From an uncultured Mycoplasmatota bacterium (GTDB lineage Bacteria; Bacillota_I; Bacilli_A; RF39; UBA660): 64,000 nt of DNA. The notes beneath the pieces are model-generated. The model was not told where the DNA came from, searched no databases, and saw only the letters and a list, made by a program, of their open reading frames with translations. The first letter of the stretch is position 1. The number at the start of each line of letters is the position of its first letter. The DNA is taken from assembly GCA_947165285.1 (NCBI GenBank), contig CAMUZS010000001.1:248001-312000 (forward strand). The letters are read 5' to 3'. The position numbers were made by a program, and so were the translations under genes. Below, piece after piece: positions 52,426-62,219 of this stretch.

Positions 52426-53670
52426 TTAATTATCTAGAAAATAGCTAAAGAACTTTCCTAATACTGAATTATTAGTTTCTAATTCTTGCTTATTTAACCC
52501 ACTAAATTCTTCTTGTTCATCTATAGAAAAAATTGAATAATCTCTTTCTAACAATTTTTCTATATCATTATACCATTTAATTAATCCAATTACACTAGAA
52601 AATTTATTATTTCTAGCTCCAAGGTAATTAATATCCATAAAAACTTGAGTTTTATCAAACATTTCTTCAACTAAAAATTTAAAATCTGTTAACTCACTTA
52701 TTCCACCAGTTATTATTATATAACTGATTTCTTTTTTTGTTAAGTTATTTATTTCTAATTTAGCTTTACTTAATATTTCTTTTAATCTAGAATAAACAAT
52801 CTTACTAATTTCTTCTTGATCAATTTTTACATCATGTCCATTTCTATCTCTTTCAACTATTTCATCATCTTTTGATGCATATTTAGGTATTGCATAAGCA
52901 AATTCTTCTTTTAAATATTTAGATTTTAAACTATCTATTTTATAAATATATGATATATCATTATCAATATTTCTTCCACCTAATTCTATATTAGCAATAT
53001 TTGTCATTACACCTTTATTAAATATAGAAACAGTTGTATTATTTCCACCAATATTTATTATTGCTCCGATTGATGAAGCTGTTTCTTTATTTTTAAATGC
53101 ATAATAATCACCTATAGCATCTACTGAAATATCAATTATTTCTACACCTAAACTATTAATAATACTTAATATTTTAATAATATTTTTTTTAGGTGCCATT
53201 AGTATAACTGATTTAACAGCTAAAGTTGAAGATACTATTTTTTTAGGATCTGAAACAATTTGATCATTATCTAATTTAAAATGCATTGGAATATTATTAA
53301 TTAATTCCATATTTGGAGGAATAATTCCATTATATGATTCATGTAATACTTTATTTATATCATTTCCAGTTATTACATTATTTTCATTATCTATATTTAT
53401 TTTTGCTTCCCCAATTGAAAATTCAATATCAAATGAAGGAACTATTGTTATTAATTTCTTTATAGGAATGTTTAATTTTGTTTGGCTATCATTAAGAACT
53501 TTTAAAATACTATCTTTTAAATCTTCTTCAGAAGTAATTTCATTTCTTTCAATTCCCTTAGTAGTTGTTTGTGATACAGATAAAATATTTAAATCATTAT
53601 TTGTCATTTCACCTACAACTAATTTAATAAGTGAATTACCAATATCTAATGCCGCCATTATTTTACGCAT
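52426..53670 (-). CDS. ftsA: Cell division protein FtsA
   Basis: Actin-like membrane anchor of the FtsZ ring. [15 protein letters not shown] is the phosphate 1 motif, [13 protein letters not shown] phosphate 2 near 205, and [13 protein letters not shown] the adenosine motif near 320. A C-terminal amphipathic helix ([12 protein letters not shown]) would bind the membrane. The length of 414 residues is normal. It is first in the ftsA-ftsZ operon, with a strong promoter. Confidence 0.95.
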   Translation of the reverse strand: MRKIMAALDIGNSLIKLVVGEMTNNDLNILSVSQTTTKGIERNEITSEEDLKDSILKVLNDSQTKLNIPIKKLITIVPSFDIEFSIGEAKINIDNENNVITGNDINKVLHESYNGIIPPNMELINNIPMHFKLDNDQIVSDPKKIVSSTLAVKSVILMAPKKNIIKILSIINSLGVEIIDISVDAIGDYYAFKNKETASSIGAIINIGGNNTTVSIFNKGVMTNIANIELGGRNIDNDISYIYKIDSLKSKYLKEEFAYAIPKYASKDDEIVERDRNGHDVKIDQEEISKIVYSRLKEILSKAKLEINNLTKKEISYIIITGGISELTDFKFLVEEMFDKTQVFMDINYLGARNNKFSSVIGLIKWYNDIEKLLERDYSIFSIDEQEEFSGLNKQELETNNSVLGKFFSYFLDN

Positions 53671-53698
53671 TTAAACCACTCCTATTTTATTAATTTTT

Positions 53699-53727
53699 AT
53701 TATACTAAATATGAATAAAAATTTCAA
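53699..53727 (-). promoter_or_regulatory. ftsA-ftsZ promoter
   Basis: TTGAAA, 17-bp spacer, TATAAT on the minus strand, 29 bases before the ftsA start. Confidence 0.75.
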
Positions 53728-53744
53728 TAAATAAGAATAATAAT

Positions 53745-54317
53745 TTATTTTTTTAAATCATTTATTTCTTTTTCTATTTGTAATTGAGTAATATCAGCGC
53801 CATCTTGTTTAAACACTTGCATTATAGTTAATAAAAAAATTTTTAAATCTAAAATAAATGAATAATTATTAACATATTTTAAATCTTTATCTATTTTTTC
53901 AAAAACATTTAAATTATTTCTTCCACTAACTTGTGCAAGTCCTGTAATACCAGGTAAAACATCTAATCTCTTTTTTTGATAATCATTAAAATTATCATAA
54001 TAATTTGTTATCCAAGGGCGAGGACCAATTAATGACATATTTCCTTTTAAAACATTTATTAATTGTGGTAATTCATCAAGTGATGTTTTTCTTAAAAAAA
54101 TACTAAAATTATTAATATCATTTTTATTATTTAATGTTCTAAATTTATATATATAAAAATTTTTACCTTTATATCCTGTTCTTAATTGCTTATAAAGTAT
54201 AGGACCTTTATTTTTTAATTTAATAATTATAGATAAAATCATTAATGGTATAAATAATATTATTAATGAAAGTATACTAATGATTATATCTAATATTCTT
54301 TTAATATATTTATACAT
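53745..54317 (-). CDS. Initiating phosphoglycosyl transferase (sugar transferase, WcaJ/EpsL type)
   Basis: Transfers a sugar phosphate to undecaprenyl phosphate to start a polysaccharide or glycan. A single reentrant hydrophobic segment (about 10-32) precedes the catalytic domain with KLKNKGPILYKQLRTG, LRKTSLDELPQL, SLIGPRP and LAQVSGRNN, all family hallmarks. The 190-residue form is the minimal single-domain type. The ATG at 54317 with GGAGG is chosen; a longer frame begins in the promoter region. No other glycan genes are adjacent. It might work with the orphan tyrosine kinase pair at 3-5 kb. Confidence 0.93.
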   Translation of the reverse strand: MYKYIKRILDIIISILSLIILFIPLMILSIIIKLKNKGPILYKQLRTGYKGKNFYIYKFRTLNNKNDINNFSIFLRKTSLDELPQLINVLKGNMSLIGPRPWITNYYDNFNDYQKKRLDVLPGITGLAQVSGRNNLNVFEKIDKDLKYVNNYSFILDLKIFLLTIMQVFKQDGADITQLQIEKEINDLKK

Positions 54318-54346
54318 ATAAGATCCTCCAATAAGAGTTATTATAT

Positions 54347-54377
54347 AAAAAAAATAAATGTCTATCAAGGCATTTAT
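54347..54377 (-). terminator. pgsA terminator
   Basis: A 7-bp stem (54354-54360 with 54371-54377) with a run of eight T on the minus strand. Confidence 0.55.
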
Positions 54378-54979
54378 TACATTTCTTTTAATAAGTATTC
54401 CTTATTATTTATAAAATATTCTATTCCAGAATAAATTGAAAAACATGTTGCTAATAAAATTAATAATTGATCTAATGATATATTAAAGAATTCCATAGGT
54501 ATATTTCCAATTAAAACAAATACAATACCTATCATCATTGTAGCTGTTTTTATTTTACCAGCAATTGATGCTGCTACAACCTTACCATGATTTCCTGAAA
54601 CCATTTTTATAGCATCTACACATATATCTCTAATAATAATTATAACTGGTACTATAATACTAATATTATGATTGTATGCAAGAATTATTAAAATACCATT
54701 TATTAATATTTTATCAGCTATTGCATCCATTACCTTTCCAAAATCAGTAACAAGATTATATTTTCTTGCAATTCTTCCATCTAAAAAATCAGTAATTGAA
54801 GCAATAACAAATATTACTGCACTAATTAAATAATTAAGTTTTAAAACAACTTTTCCACCTACTAAATATGTTGGCCATTCAAAATTAAATTGACTCCAAT
54901 TAATACCTAATAATATAAGAACTATTATTGTTAAAAAAATTCTAAACATTGTTAATTTATTTGGTAAATTCATTTTCAT
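54377..54979 (-). CDS. pgsA: CDP-diacylglycerol-glycerol-3-phosphate 3-phosphatidyltransferase
   Basis: Makes phosphatidylglycerophosphate. The CDP-alcohol phosphotransferase signature DGRIARKYNLVTDFGKVMDAIAD (DGxxAR-x8-GxxxDxxxD) is intact near residues 65-88. Several membrane helices surround it, and the length of 200 residues is normal. The ATG at 54979 follows TAGGAG. It overlaps nothing and follows the RodZ-like gene closely, the usual Bacillota order. Confidence 0.95.
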   Translation of the reverse strand: MKMNLPNKLTMFRIFLTIIVLILLGINWSQFNFEWPTYLVGGKVVLKLNYLISAVIFVIASITDFLDGRIARKYNLVTDFGKVMDAIADKILINGILIILAYNHNISIIVPVIIIIRDICVDAIKMVSGNHGKVVAASIAGKIKTATMMIGIVFVLIGNIPMEFFNISLDQLLILLATCFSIYSGIEYFINNKEYLLKEM

Positions 54980-54989
54980 AAGTATACTC

Positions 54990-55466
54990 CTATCTTGCAC
55001 TACTTGTTGTAGCTACTTTATTATCAACTGTTATTTGTTTAACTGACCAAAAAATTGCTAAAGCAACTAAAATAACAACTAATATATATAAAAATATATA
55101 ACTTTTTGATTTATATTTATTATTATCATCTGTTGTATAAGGTGAAGAAATTTTTATCTCAGCTGTCTCTTCTAATTTTTTCTTTTCCTTCATCTTTTCT
55201 TCTATTTCTTTAACTGGTATTTTAGAAGTATATTCAAAGATATAATCATTAAATTCATTAATTATTTTTTTTGAATCTAAACCTAAATATTTTGCATAAG
55301 ATTTTATATAATCTTTAAGTACATAAATATCTTTAAAACAACCCATATTACCATGTTCAATATTATCTAAAATTACAGGTTTAATTTCTAAATCGTTTCC
55401 TGCTTCTTCTAAACTTATTCCAGTAACTTCCCTTGTACTTTTTAAAAGGTTTCCTATCTCATTCAA
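54990..55466 (-). CDS. RodZ-like helix-turn-helix membrane protein
   Basis: A 158-residue protein: an N-terminal Xre-type HTH (LKSTREVTGISLEEAGNDLEIKPVILDNIEHG), a charged linker, and one membrane helix near 128-147 (IFLYILVVILVALAIFW), with a very short outer tail. It matches RodZ/YmfM, the MreB-linked elongasome factor, but lacks the large external domain. The start is a TTG with AAGGAAAG eight bases upstream. A longer ATG frame would read into the RNase P RNA and is rejected. It precedes pgsA, as in Bacillus. Confidence 0.8.
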   Translation of the reverse strand: MNEIGNLLKSTREVTGISLEEAGNDLEIKPVILDNIEHGNMGCFKDIYVLKDYIKSYAKYLGLDSKKIINEFNDYIFEYTSKIPVKEIEEKMKEKKKLEETAEIKISSPYTTDDNNKYKSKSYIFLYILVVILVALAIFWSVKQITVDNKVATTSSAR

Positions 55467-55496
55467 GAAGTTCACTTTCCTTTCTAAAAAACAAAA

Positions 55497-55849
55497 AAAA
55501 TATCTTGTAAGCCATGTTCTGTACTTGAAATCAAGTGACAAATATTTATCTAACTAAAATTAGTTCTTTTACTCCGTTAAAATTCCTTTGTAAAAACTCT
55601 CCTACCATAATTTGGATTTCTCACTCGTGGGGTTTACCTCGTTTCATTATTTAAGTTTCCTTAAATACTCGTCTCTGTGGCACTTTATGATTACTAATAC
55701 CTCAAAGGGTAAATTCATCGCCGTAAGCTATGCTTCCTAGAGTTATTTATTCCTCTAGCACGAACACTACTGCCATTTCAGGACAGTGTGAGCATGGACT
55801 TTCCTCAGCAACTAAAAATGTTGCAGCATTTGTCTTTTCAAGATATTTT
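55497..55849 (-). ncRNA. rnpB: RNase P RNA, Bacillus (class B) type
   Basis: On the minus strand, the 5' part has GAGGAAAGTCCATGCTCACAC and GTAGTGTTCGTGC, the middle GGTAAACCCCACGAGTGAGAAA and CCAAATTATGGTAGGAG, and the 3' end ACAGAACATGGCTTACA, all matching the Bacillus subtilis class B order. The terminal P1 helix is clear: AAAATATCTTG at the 5' end pairs with CAAGATATTTT at the 3' end, followed by more T, so P1 may double as terminator. The 5' strand of P1 overlaps the gpsB stop by two bases. Length is about 350 nt. Confidence 0.97.
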
Positions 55850-56177
55850 ATTCATTTTTACCATAAACTATTTTTTCTAAATTACTAATTCTTTTTAATA
55901 AATCTAAATTAGTCATTCTAGTTGTATTAGATATATTATCATCTTTAGATTCTAATTCATCTTTTAATTTTCTGATTTCTTGTTTAAGATGACTAATTTC
56001 TTCTTCTTGCATTCTATTTTCTTTTCTAAGTTTTTTTATTAAATTGATATATTCAGTATAATCTTTAATAATTATATCTAAAAATTTATCAACTTCTTGT
56101 GGTCTATAACCTCTAGTATCTACATTAAAATCTTTTTCCAATATATCTTGTGGTGTTAAATTAATATTTTCATACAT
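55848..56177 (-). CDS. gpsB: GpsB/DivIVA-like cell cycle protein
   Basis: A 109-residue coiled-coil protein. The N-terminal module LTPQDILEKDFNVDTRGYRPQEVDKFLDIIIKDY is the GpsB membrane/PBP-binding domain, followed by a coiled coil and a short C-terminal helix. GpsB coordinates peptidoglycan synthesis during division and binds PBP1. Here ponA lies divergently nearby. The ATG at 56177 with AAGGGTTGAT is chosen. rnpB follows immediately and may share the transcript. Confidence 0.93.
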   Translation of the reverse strand: MYENINLTPQDILEKDFNVDTRGYRPQEVDKFLDIIIKDYTEYINLIKKLRKENRMQEEEISHLKQEIRKLKDELESKDDNISNTTRMTNLDLLKRISNLEKIVYGKNE

Positions 56178-56203
56178 ATTTATCAACCCTTCTTAACGAA
56201 ATT

Positions 56204-56233
56204 ATTATATCTTATATTAAACTTAATTGTCAA
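56204..56233 (-). promoter_or_regulatory. gpsB-rnpB promoter
   Basis: TTGACA, 18-bp spacer, TATAAT on the minus strand, 27 bases before the gpsB start. Confidence 0.75.
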
Positions 56234-56375
56234 GAAAAGGAAAGGATATCTAATTAACTTTTTTTATTGAGTTTGTCATAATATTTACAACAATATTTTA
56301 CAACTGTTTGTAAATATAAATAAATTAGATATTAATTATTAAAAATATATAGTATAATTATAGTGGTGATTTAAT

Positions 56376-56942
56376 ATGAATTACCCTAGTTATATAAATA
56401 AAAAATATAATAAGGTTGTTAACTATGCCAATAGAGGTATGGATTTAGAGTATTTAGTAAATGAAGCTAATACATATTATTTAGAAAATGATATAGCAGT
56501 TATTTATAAAAAACCAACTCCAATTGGTATAAGAAAAACTGATTATAAGAATAAAACAATTAATGGCTTTTTTAAGGAACAATCTACATTAGATTATAAT
56601 GGTGTTTATAAAGGTTATTATATAGATTTTGATGCTAAAGTAACAAATTGTAGAACATCATTTCCACTATCAAATATTCATAAACATCAATTAGAACATA
56701 TAAAAAAAGTTATTAAACATAAAGGAATAGCATTTTTAATTATTTATATAAATAATGAGTATTATTTAGCACCAGGAAATAAATTATTATTTTTTATTGA
56801 AAGTAATACTCGTAAATCAATACCTTATAATTATATTAAAGATAATTTTATATTAATTAATTTAAAATTAAAACCAACATTAGATTACATTAAAGCAGTT
56901 GATATTTTAATAAAGGAGATAGATTATGGAAAAGAAAAGTAA
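56376..56942 (+). CDS. recU: Holliday junction resolvase RecU
   Basis: A 188-residue endonuclease of recombination and chromosome segregation. Hallmarks seen: an N-terminal NRGMDLEYLVNEAN, the active-site stretch with STLDYNGVYKGYYIDFDAKVT (E/D-x-K nuclease core) near residues 68-87, and FPLSNIHKHQLEHIKKV near 105. GGTGAT precedes the ATG. The frame overlaps ponA by 17 bases, the conserved recU-ponA arrangement of Bacilli. Confidence 0.95.
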   Translation: MNYPSYINKKYNKVVNYANRGMDLEYLVNEANTYYLENDIAVIYKKPTPIGIRKTDYKNKTINGFFKEQSTLDYNGVYKGYYIDFDAKVTNCRTSFPLSNIHKHQLEHIKKVIKHKGIAFLIIYINNEYYLAPGNKLLFFIESNTRKSIPYNYIKDNFILINLKLKPTLDYIKAVDILIKEIDYGKEK

Positions 56943-59691
56943 ATTTTTAAAATTTAAAAATAAAGAAAAAATAGATAATGAAAATAGTAATAAAAAACCT
57001 AAAAAGAAAAAAGCAAAAACTGCATATAAAACTTTAATTATTTTCCTAGTTATTGCTATATTTATTGTATCTGCTTTATTAGCAGGAGTTATTTACATAA
57101 TAACTTCAGCTCCTGAATTTGATACTGATTTATTATATAATAAGGAAGCAACAGTACTTACATATAAAGATGCTAATAATAACGATGTTGAATTTGCAAG
57201 ACTTGGTACAGAAAATAGAGATTTAGTTTCATATGATGATTTACCTCAAGTTTTAATAGATGCAATTGTTGCAACTGAAGATGCTAGATTTTTCCAACAT
57301 GATGGATTTGATATAGCAAGATTTTTAAAAGCTTCGTTTGGTCAATTAAAAGGTAACTCTGGAGCCGGTGGTGCATCAACTTTAACAATGCAAGTTGTTA
57401 AAAATACATATACTTCCAAAACATCATCTGGTATTAAAGGATTAATTAGAAAATTTACTGATATATATATGTCTATATTTAAAATAGAAAAAAAATACAC
57501 TAAAGAAGAAATAATAGAATTTTATGTAAATGCTCCATGGTTAGGAAATAGTAAATATGGAGTTGAACAAGCTTCTCAATATTATTTTGGTAAAAGTGTA
57601 AGAGATTTAGCTTTACCTGAAGCTGCTTTAATAGCTGGTATATTTAATGCACCTGCAACACAAAATCCATTCTATAGTTTAGAAAATGCTGAAAATAGAC
57701 GTAATACAGTTTTAGAATTAATGTATAAGCATGGATATATTACTGAAGAACAAGCAAGAGATGCAATGTCTATACCAGTAGAATCAACTATAATTGAACA
57801 AACTGGAAATGAATTAAATAAATATCAATCATTTATAGATAGTGTTGTTGAAGATGTCATAGCAGATACTGGATTAAATCCATATACTACCCCTATGAAA
57901 ATTGAAACAACTTTAAAACCAGAAGTTCAAGATGTATTAAATGATTTAAATAATGAAAAATTAGGTTATAAATTTATTAATAACGTTATCCAAGTAGCTA
58001 TTGTTGTAACAGATTCAAAAACTGGTGCAATAGTTGCTGTAGATGGAAGAAGAAATCAAAAAGCAGAAAGAGAATTAAATCTTGCTACTTCCTCAACATC
58101 AAAATTCCAACCAGGTTCTACAGCAAAACCAATATTTGCTTATGGACCATTAATTGAATATAATGGAGCATCAACAGGAACATATTTCTTTGATGAACCT
58201 TATACTTATTCAAATGGTGCATCATTTAAAAATGCTGATGGAACGTTCCAAGGAATTGAAACAATGAGAACTGCTCTTTCTCAATCAAGAAATATTCCAG
58301 CAGTTCAAGCATTTCAAAAAGTAGATAAAGAAAAGATATCTCAATTTGTACATGCTCTTGGAATAGATTATGGTAATGAACTTTATGAACCATATGCTAT
58401 TGGTGGTGGAGTTTATGTAAACCCTGCTCAAATGGCTGCAGCTTATGGAGCGTTTGCAAGAGGTGGTTATTATATTGAACCATTTACATATAATAAAATA
58501 ATATTTAAATCTACTGGTGAAGAATTAGATTATAAAGCTAAACAAGATAAAGTAATGTCTGAAGAAACAGCATATATGATTACATCAATGCTTATGACTG
58601 CTCAACAAAATCATGCTGGTGGTAATTTTTCAATAAGTGGAACTGATGTTGCTGCAAAAACTGGTACATCAACTTATGATACAGCAGTATTAAAACAATA
58701 CAAAGTTCCATTATCAACTTCAGCAGATAACTGGAATATAACTTATTCTCCAGATTATGTTATATCACTTTGGTATGGATATGAAAAATTATCACATGAT
58801 TATTATACAGAACCACTATCTGCGGCTAGAAACAGAAAATTAATAATGTCTGCTATAGCTAAAAAGATCTATCCTAAAAATTCTAAATTCTCTACTCCTT
58901 CTGGATTAGTAAGGGTAGAAGTTGAAAAAGAAACTGTACCTTTAGAATTACCTAGTGCTTATACTCCACAAGATATGAGAATAACTGAATTATTTAAGAG
59001 TGGTACAGAACCAACTGAAGAATCTATTAGATATCAACAATTAGATAGTCCTACAAATGGTAGATCAACATCAACTGATACTTCAATTAATTTAAGTTGG
59101 GATCCTATCCCTACTCCAGCTGCAATATCTGAAAATGCATTACATGATTACTTTAATGAAAATTATGAAAGATTTGCTGATAAATATTTTAATAAAAGAA
59201 TATCTTATAATAATGAACATATAGGAACACTTGGATATCAAGTATATTTAAATAATGATGGAAATTTAGTACCTCTTGGTTATACTAATAATAATTCTTA
59301 TACATATAATACTGGAGGTAATGGTGGTACATATAAATTTGTTATAAAGAGTGCTTATTCAATATTTAAAGATAATATGTCTAATGGACTTGAAATAAGT
59401 GTAACAACTGGAAGTAGTAATAATACAAATACATCTACTGCTTCAGATATTAAATTAATTGGTGAAAAAGATGTTACGATTGAAATTAATGATGGAGCAT
59501 ATTATAACGATCCTGGAGTTAAAGCAGTCGATATTAATGGTAGTGATATAACTAATAAAGTTAAAAAAACTATTAGAAATGTTAATACAAATGAAGTAGT
59601 AAATTCTATTAGTCAATCAACTGCTGGTAAATATGAAATTACATACAAAATTGATGATAAAGAAGTAAAAAGAACTGTAACAGTAGGTTAA
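56926..59691 (+). CDS. ponA: Bifunctional penicillin-binding protein 1A
   Basis: Polymerises and crosslinks peptidoglycan. A cytoplasmic basic tail and one membrane helix (about 37-62) precede the GT51 domain (ATEDARFFQHDGFD near 122, GGASTLTMQVVKN near 148). The transpeptidase domain has the nucleophile S398 in GSTAKP, SRN near 451 and K578-T-G. After residue about 660 come a fibronectin-like segment and a C-terminal DUF5011-like Ig domain (about 843-921: IELNDG-like start, YYNDPGVKA, DITNKV, GKYEITY), which is not part of standard PBP1A. It overlaps recU. Length 921. Confidence 0.97.
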   Translation: MEKKSKFLKFKNKEKIDNENSNKKPKKKKAKTAYKTLIIFLVIAIFIVSALLAGVIYIITSAPEFDTDLLYNKEATVLTYKDANNNDVEFARLGTENRDLVSYDDLPQVLIDAIVATEDARFFQHDGFDIARFLKASFGQLKGNSGAGGASTLTMQVVKNTYTSKTSSGIKGLIRKFTDIYMSIFKIEKKYTKEEIIEFYVNAPWLGNSKYGVEQASQYYFGKSVRDLALPEAALIAGIFNAPATQNPFYSLENAENRRNTVLELMYKHGYITEEQARDAMSIPVESTIIEQTGNELNKYQSFIDSVVEDVIADTGLNPYTTPMKIETTLKPEVQDVLNDLNNEKLGYKFINNVIQVAIVVTDSKTGAIVAVDGRRNQKAERELNLATSSTSKFQPGSTAKPIFAYGPLIEYNGASTGTYFFDEPYTYSNGASFKNADGTFQGIETMRTALSQSRNIPAVQAFQKVDKEKISQFVHALGIDYGNELYEPYAIGGGVYVNPAQMAAAYGAFARGGYYIEPFTYNKIIFKSTGEELDYKAKQDKVMSEETAYMITSMLMTAQQNHAGGNFSISGTDVAAKTGTSTYDTAVLKQYKVPLSTSADNWNITYSPDYVISLWYGYEKLSHDYYTEPLSAARNRKLIMSAIAKKIYPKNSKFSTPSGLVRVEVEKETVPLELPSAYTPQDMRITELFKSGTEPTEESIRYQQLDSPTNGRSTSTDTSINLSWDPIPTPAAISENALHDYFNENYERFADKYFNKRISYNNEHIGTLGYQVYLNNDGNLVPLGYTNNNSYTYNTGGNGGTYKFVIKSAYSIFKDNMSNGLEISVTTGSSNNTNTSTASDIKLIGEKDVTIEINDGAYYNDPGVKAVDINGSDITNKVKKTIRNVNTNEVVNSISQSTAGKYEITYKIDDKEVKRTVTVG

Positions 59692-59705
59692 ACAGTTCTT
59701 TTTTA
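59667..59705. terminator. Bidirectional terminator between ponA and the GH30 gene
   Basis: A 9-bp stem (59670-59678 with 59692-59700) plus flanking A and T runs, with the ponA stop in the loop. Confidence 0.7.
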
Positions 59706-60980
59706 TTCTTGATATGTAATTATAGAATTTGAATTAATTACATCTTTAATATACTTATCTTCAATTTTTAAACTATATTTAATTTCACTTTCACTTATAT
59801 TTAAAACTACAATTACTACTTTATTGTCTTTTTTAGCACAGGCAATAAACAAATCATCTATATTATTATTGTTTTCTATTATTTCAAAACCTTCATTGAT
59901 AAAATGAGAAATATGTTTTAAATAATAATATATTGGTGTTTTAATATAATCATTTTTTTCTTCATTTAGTATAATTGCAGATTTAACAGGATTATTAACA
60001 TGACATGGCCCACCATTAAAATCTAATAATAAATTCCACTCTAAATATGCATTTAATCCATTATTCATACATGATATTATATCTACCATATATTTATTAG
60101 CATCATCTATCCAATTTTTTTCTTCATATCTTGAATAACCACAACACATCTCAGTATTTATTATTAAAAGAGATGGGTTTTTAATATGTAGATCTTTAAT
60201 ATTATTGTAATAACCTCCAGTATACCAATGTATACCAAAAGCTCTTATTTTATCATTATATAATTTATCATAGACATTTAATATATCTTCCCTATTATGA
60301 TCCCATAAAATAATCTTGGTATCATCTAATTTATCTATTAAATAATCATTAATAAATTTTTTTTGATCACTAAGTGAAAATTTACAAGATTCCCATTTTT
60401 GTGAAGCAAAGGGTTCGTTTTGAATAGATATGAAATCTATATTAAAACCTTCATTTTTATAAGATTGTAAATATTTTTTTAAATAAGAAGAATATAATTC
60501 ATAATATTTCTTTTTTAATTTACCACCAAATATTAACATTTTATTATTTTTCATAAAAGCTGGTGGAGACCAAGGTGAAGATATTAATAGTAATTTTTTT
60601 ATTTTATTTATATCATTTAATAAAGGAATAACATACTTTTTATCTCTATTTATAGAAAAATCTGATAAATCTTTTTTATAAGAATATGAATAAGAATCAA
60701 GCGAAAAATCATTACTGCCAATTGAAAGTCTAGCTATATTATAATTTAGTCCTTCACTTGAATAAATATCATTTAATAATCTTATTTTAATATCATCTTT
60801 TAATAATGAATAATTATAAGCACTTGCTTCAGTTAAAGAAGCACCCATTCCATACCATTTGTTAATAACTTTATCTTTATAAACATTTATAACATTATTA
60901 TCATTACATTTATTATCTAATTTTATTATTTTTTTATTAAAATATACTTTGTTATTAATATCTGTTATAAATTTCTTCAT
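59703..60980 (-). CDS. Glycoside hydrolase family 30 (glucosylceramidase-like)
   Basis: A 425-residue intracellular-looking (no signal peptide) retaining glycosidase. GMGASLTEASAYN near the N terminus, SPWSPPAFMK near 136, the acid/base Glu in SIQNEPFA near 188 and the nucleophile Glu in INTEMCCG near 276 are the GH30 signatures. A C-terminal beta-sandwich follows. GH30 enzymes act on beta-glucosides, beta-xylosides or 1,6-glucans; the substrate cannot be fixed from sequence. It overlaps nth by 4 bases, an unusual neighbour for a sugar hydrolase. Confidence 0.9.
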   Translation of the reverse strand: MKKFITDINNKVYFNKKIIKLDNKCNDNNVINVYKDKVINKWYGMGASLTEASAYNYSLLKDDIKIRLLNDIYSSEGLNYNIARLSIGSNDFSLDSYSYSYKKDLSDFSINRDKKYVIPLLNDINKIKKLLLISSPWSPPAFMKNNKMLIFGGKLKKKYYELYSSYLKKYLQSYKNEGFNIDFISIQNEPFASQKWESCKFSLSDQKKFINDYLIDKLDDTKIILWDHNREDILNVYDKLYNDKIRAFGIHWYTGGYYNNIKDLHIKNPSLLIINTEMCCGYSRYEEKNWIDDANKYMVDIISCMNNGLNAYLEWNLLLDFNGGPCHVNNPVKSAIILNEEKNDYIKTPIYYYLKHISHFINEGFEIIENNNNIDDLFIACAKKDNKVVIVVLNISESEIKYSLKIEDKYIKDVINSNSIITYQE

Positions 60981-61603
60981 CTTTTCTCCTTATAATACTT
61001 ACAATATTCTTTTAATAAGCAATTATCACAGAGTGGTTTTTTTGACTTACAAATATATCTACCAAATAATACTAATTGATGATGTCTTCTAATCCACTCA
61101 TTTTTTGGTATTACTTTCATTAATTTTTTTTCAATTTGTAAAACATTATCTTTTTCTTTTACTAAATTTAATCTTTTAGATACCCTTGTTACATGAGTAT
61201 CTACTGCTAATGCTTCAACATTATAAATATTTGATAATACTACATTACAAGTTTTATGACCTACTCCAGGAAGATTTTCTAGATAATTTCTATCATTTGG
61301 AACAATTCCATTATAATATTTTACTAACGATGAAGCTATCTCAACTAAATATTTAGCCTTTTTGGTATATGTTCCACATGGTCTTATAATATTTTCAACA
61401 TCCCTAATATTAGCAGTAGCTAAAGAAAAAATATCATATTTTTTCCATAATTTTTTAGTTACTTCATTTACTCTTTTATCAGTTGTTTGAGCAGATAATA
61501 CTGTTGCTATTAATAATTCATAATCCTTTTCATATTCTAATTCACATTTTGGATCAGATATCATTATATCTAATTTTCTTAAAATATCATTATTCATCAT
61601 CAT
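60977..61603 (-). CDS. nth: Endonuclease III
   Basis: DNA glycosylase/AP lyase for oxidised pyrimidines. The helix-hairpin-helix LPGVGHKTCNVV (catalytic Lys in GHK) near 110, the catalytic Asp in VDTHVTR near 134 and the 4Fe-4S ligands C-x6-C-x2-C-x5-C at the C terminus are all present. Length 208 is typical. The start overlaps the end of dnaD by 14 bases, with several ATG codons in a row, so the exact start may be one or two residues later. dnaD-nth adjacency is conserved in Bacilli. Confidence 0.97.
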   Translation of the reverse strand: MMMNNDILRKLDIMISDPKCELEYEKDYELLIATVLSAQTTDKRVNEVTKKLWKKYDIFSLATANIRDVENIIRPCGTYTKKAKYLVEIASSLVKYYNGIVPNDRNYLENLPGVGHKTCNVVLSNIYNVEALAVDTHVTRVSKRLNLVKEKDNVLQIEKKLMKVIPKNEWIRRHHQLVLFGRYICKSKKPLCDNCLLKEYCKYYKEKR

Positions 61604-62219
61604 CTAGCCAATCATAATCAAATAAATCTTGATTATTATTTTTTTCATTTTTATTAGACATATATTTTTTTACATCTTCAACTGTTTTTAAATTTTTCTT
61701 ACTCCATTCATATATAACTTTATCCATATATCTTAGAGTTTTTACACCATTATATGAAGCTTCTTTTAATGCTTCCTTAATTAATTCTTCAGATGTACCT
61801 ATATCAAGCCAACCATTAATAATTTCACAATCAATTGGAGATAATTTTTTACCAAATTCTTTTGCTATTAAATCAAAAATACTCTCTTTTTTGTCTTCTT
61901 TTAAATTATTTTCTATATTTAATAATACTTTTTTATATAAATTATCTAATGATATTATATCTACAATTCTTCCTTCTAAATCATTACCTTGTTCTAAATT
62001 AATTAATGATTTATTAATTAAATTATTTACTGAATTCATAACTTCTTCTAAAGAAATATTTAAATTAGTTGATATTTTTTGAGCATCAAAAACATTATCT
62101 ATACTATTTATAAAATATATTAGAATTAAAAAATCATTAACTGATATATCTTTATCAATATATTTAATGATTGATTGAGAAATAGTAAAATTCTTATCTT
62201 TTAATAATAATTCATTCAT
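61590..62219 (-). CDS. dnaD: DNA replication initiation protein DnaD
   Basis: A primosomal protein of Bacilli that remodels the origin and helps load helicase. The N-terminal winged helix (about 1-90, with VNDFLILIYFINSI and LNISLEEVMNSVNNLINKSLI) and the C-terminal DnaD domain (about 115-190, with LSPIDCEIINGWL and the conserved YMDKVIYEW) are both visible. Length 209 fits. It overlaps cca by 8 bases and nth by 14, so the operon is tightly packed. Confidence 0.9.
   Translation of the reverse strand: MNELLLKDKNFTISQSIIKYIDKDISVNDFLILIYFINSIDNVFDAQKISTNLNISLEEVMNSVNNLINKSLINLEQGNDLEGRIVDIISLDNLYKKVLLNIENNLKEDKKESIFDLIAKEFGKKLSPIDCEIINGWLDIGTSEELIKEALKEASYNGVKTLRYMDKVIYEWSKKNLKTVEDVKKYMSNKNEKNNNQDLFDYDWLDDDE

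Noticed and set aside
56273-56315. TTTGTCATA and TTTACAAC repeats in the recU-gpsB intergenic region as Spo0A or LexA-type sites
   Set aside because: Matches to the Spo0A box are weak, and no LexA-type CGAAC-N4-GTTCG is present.
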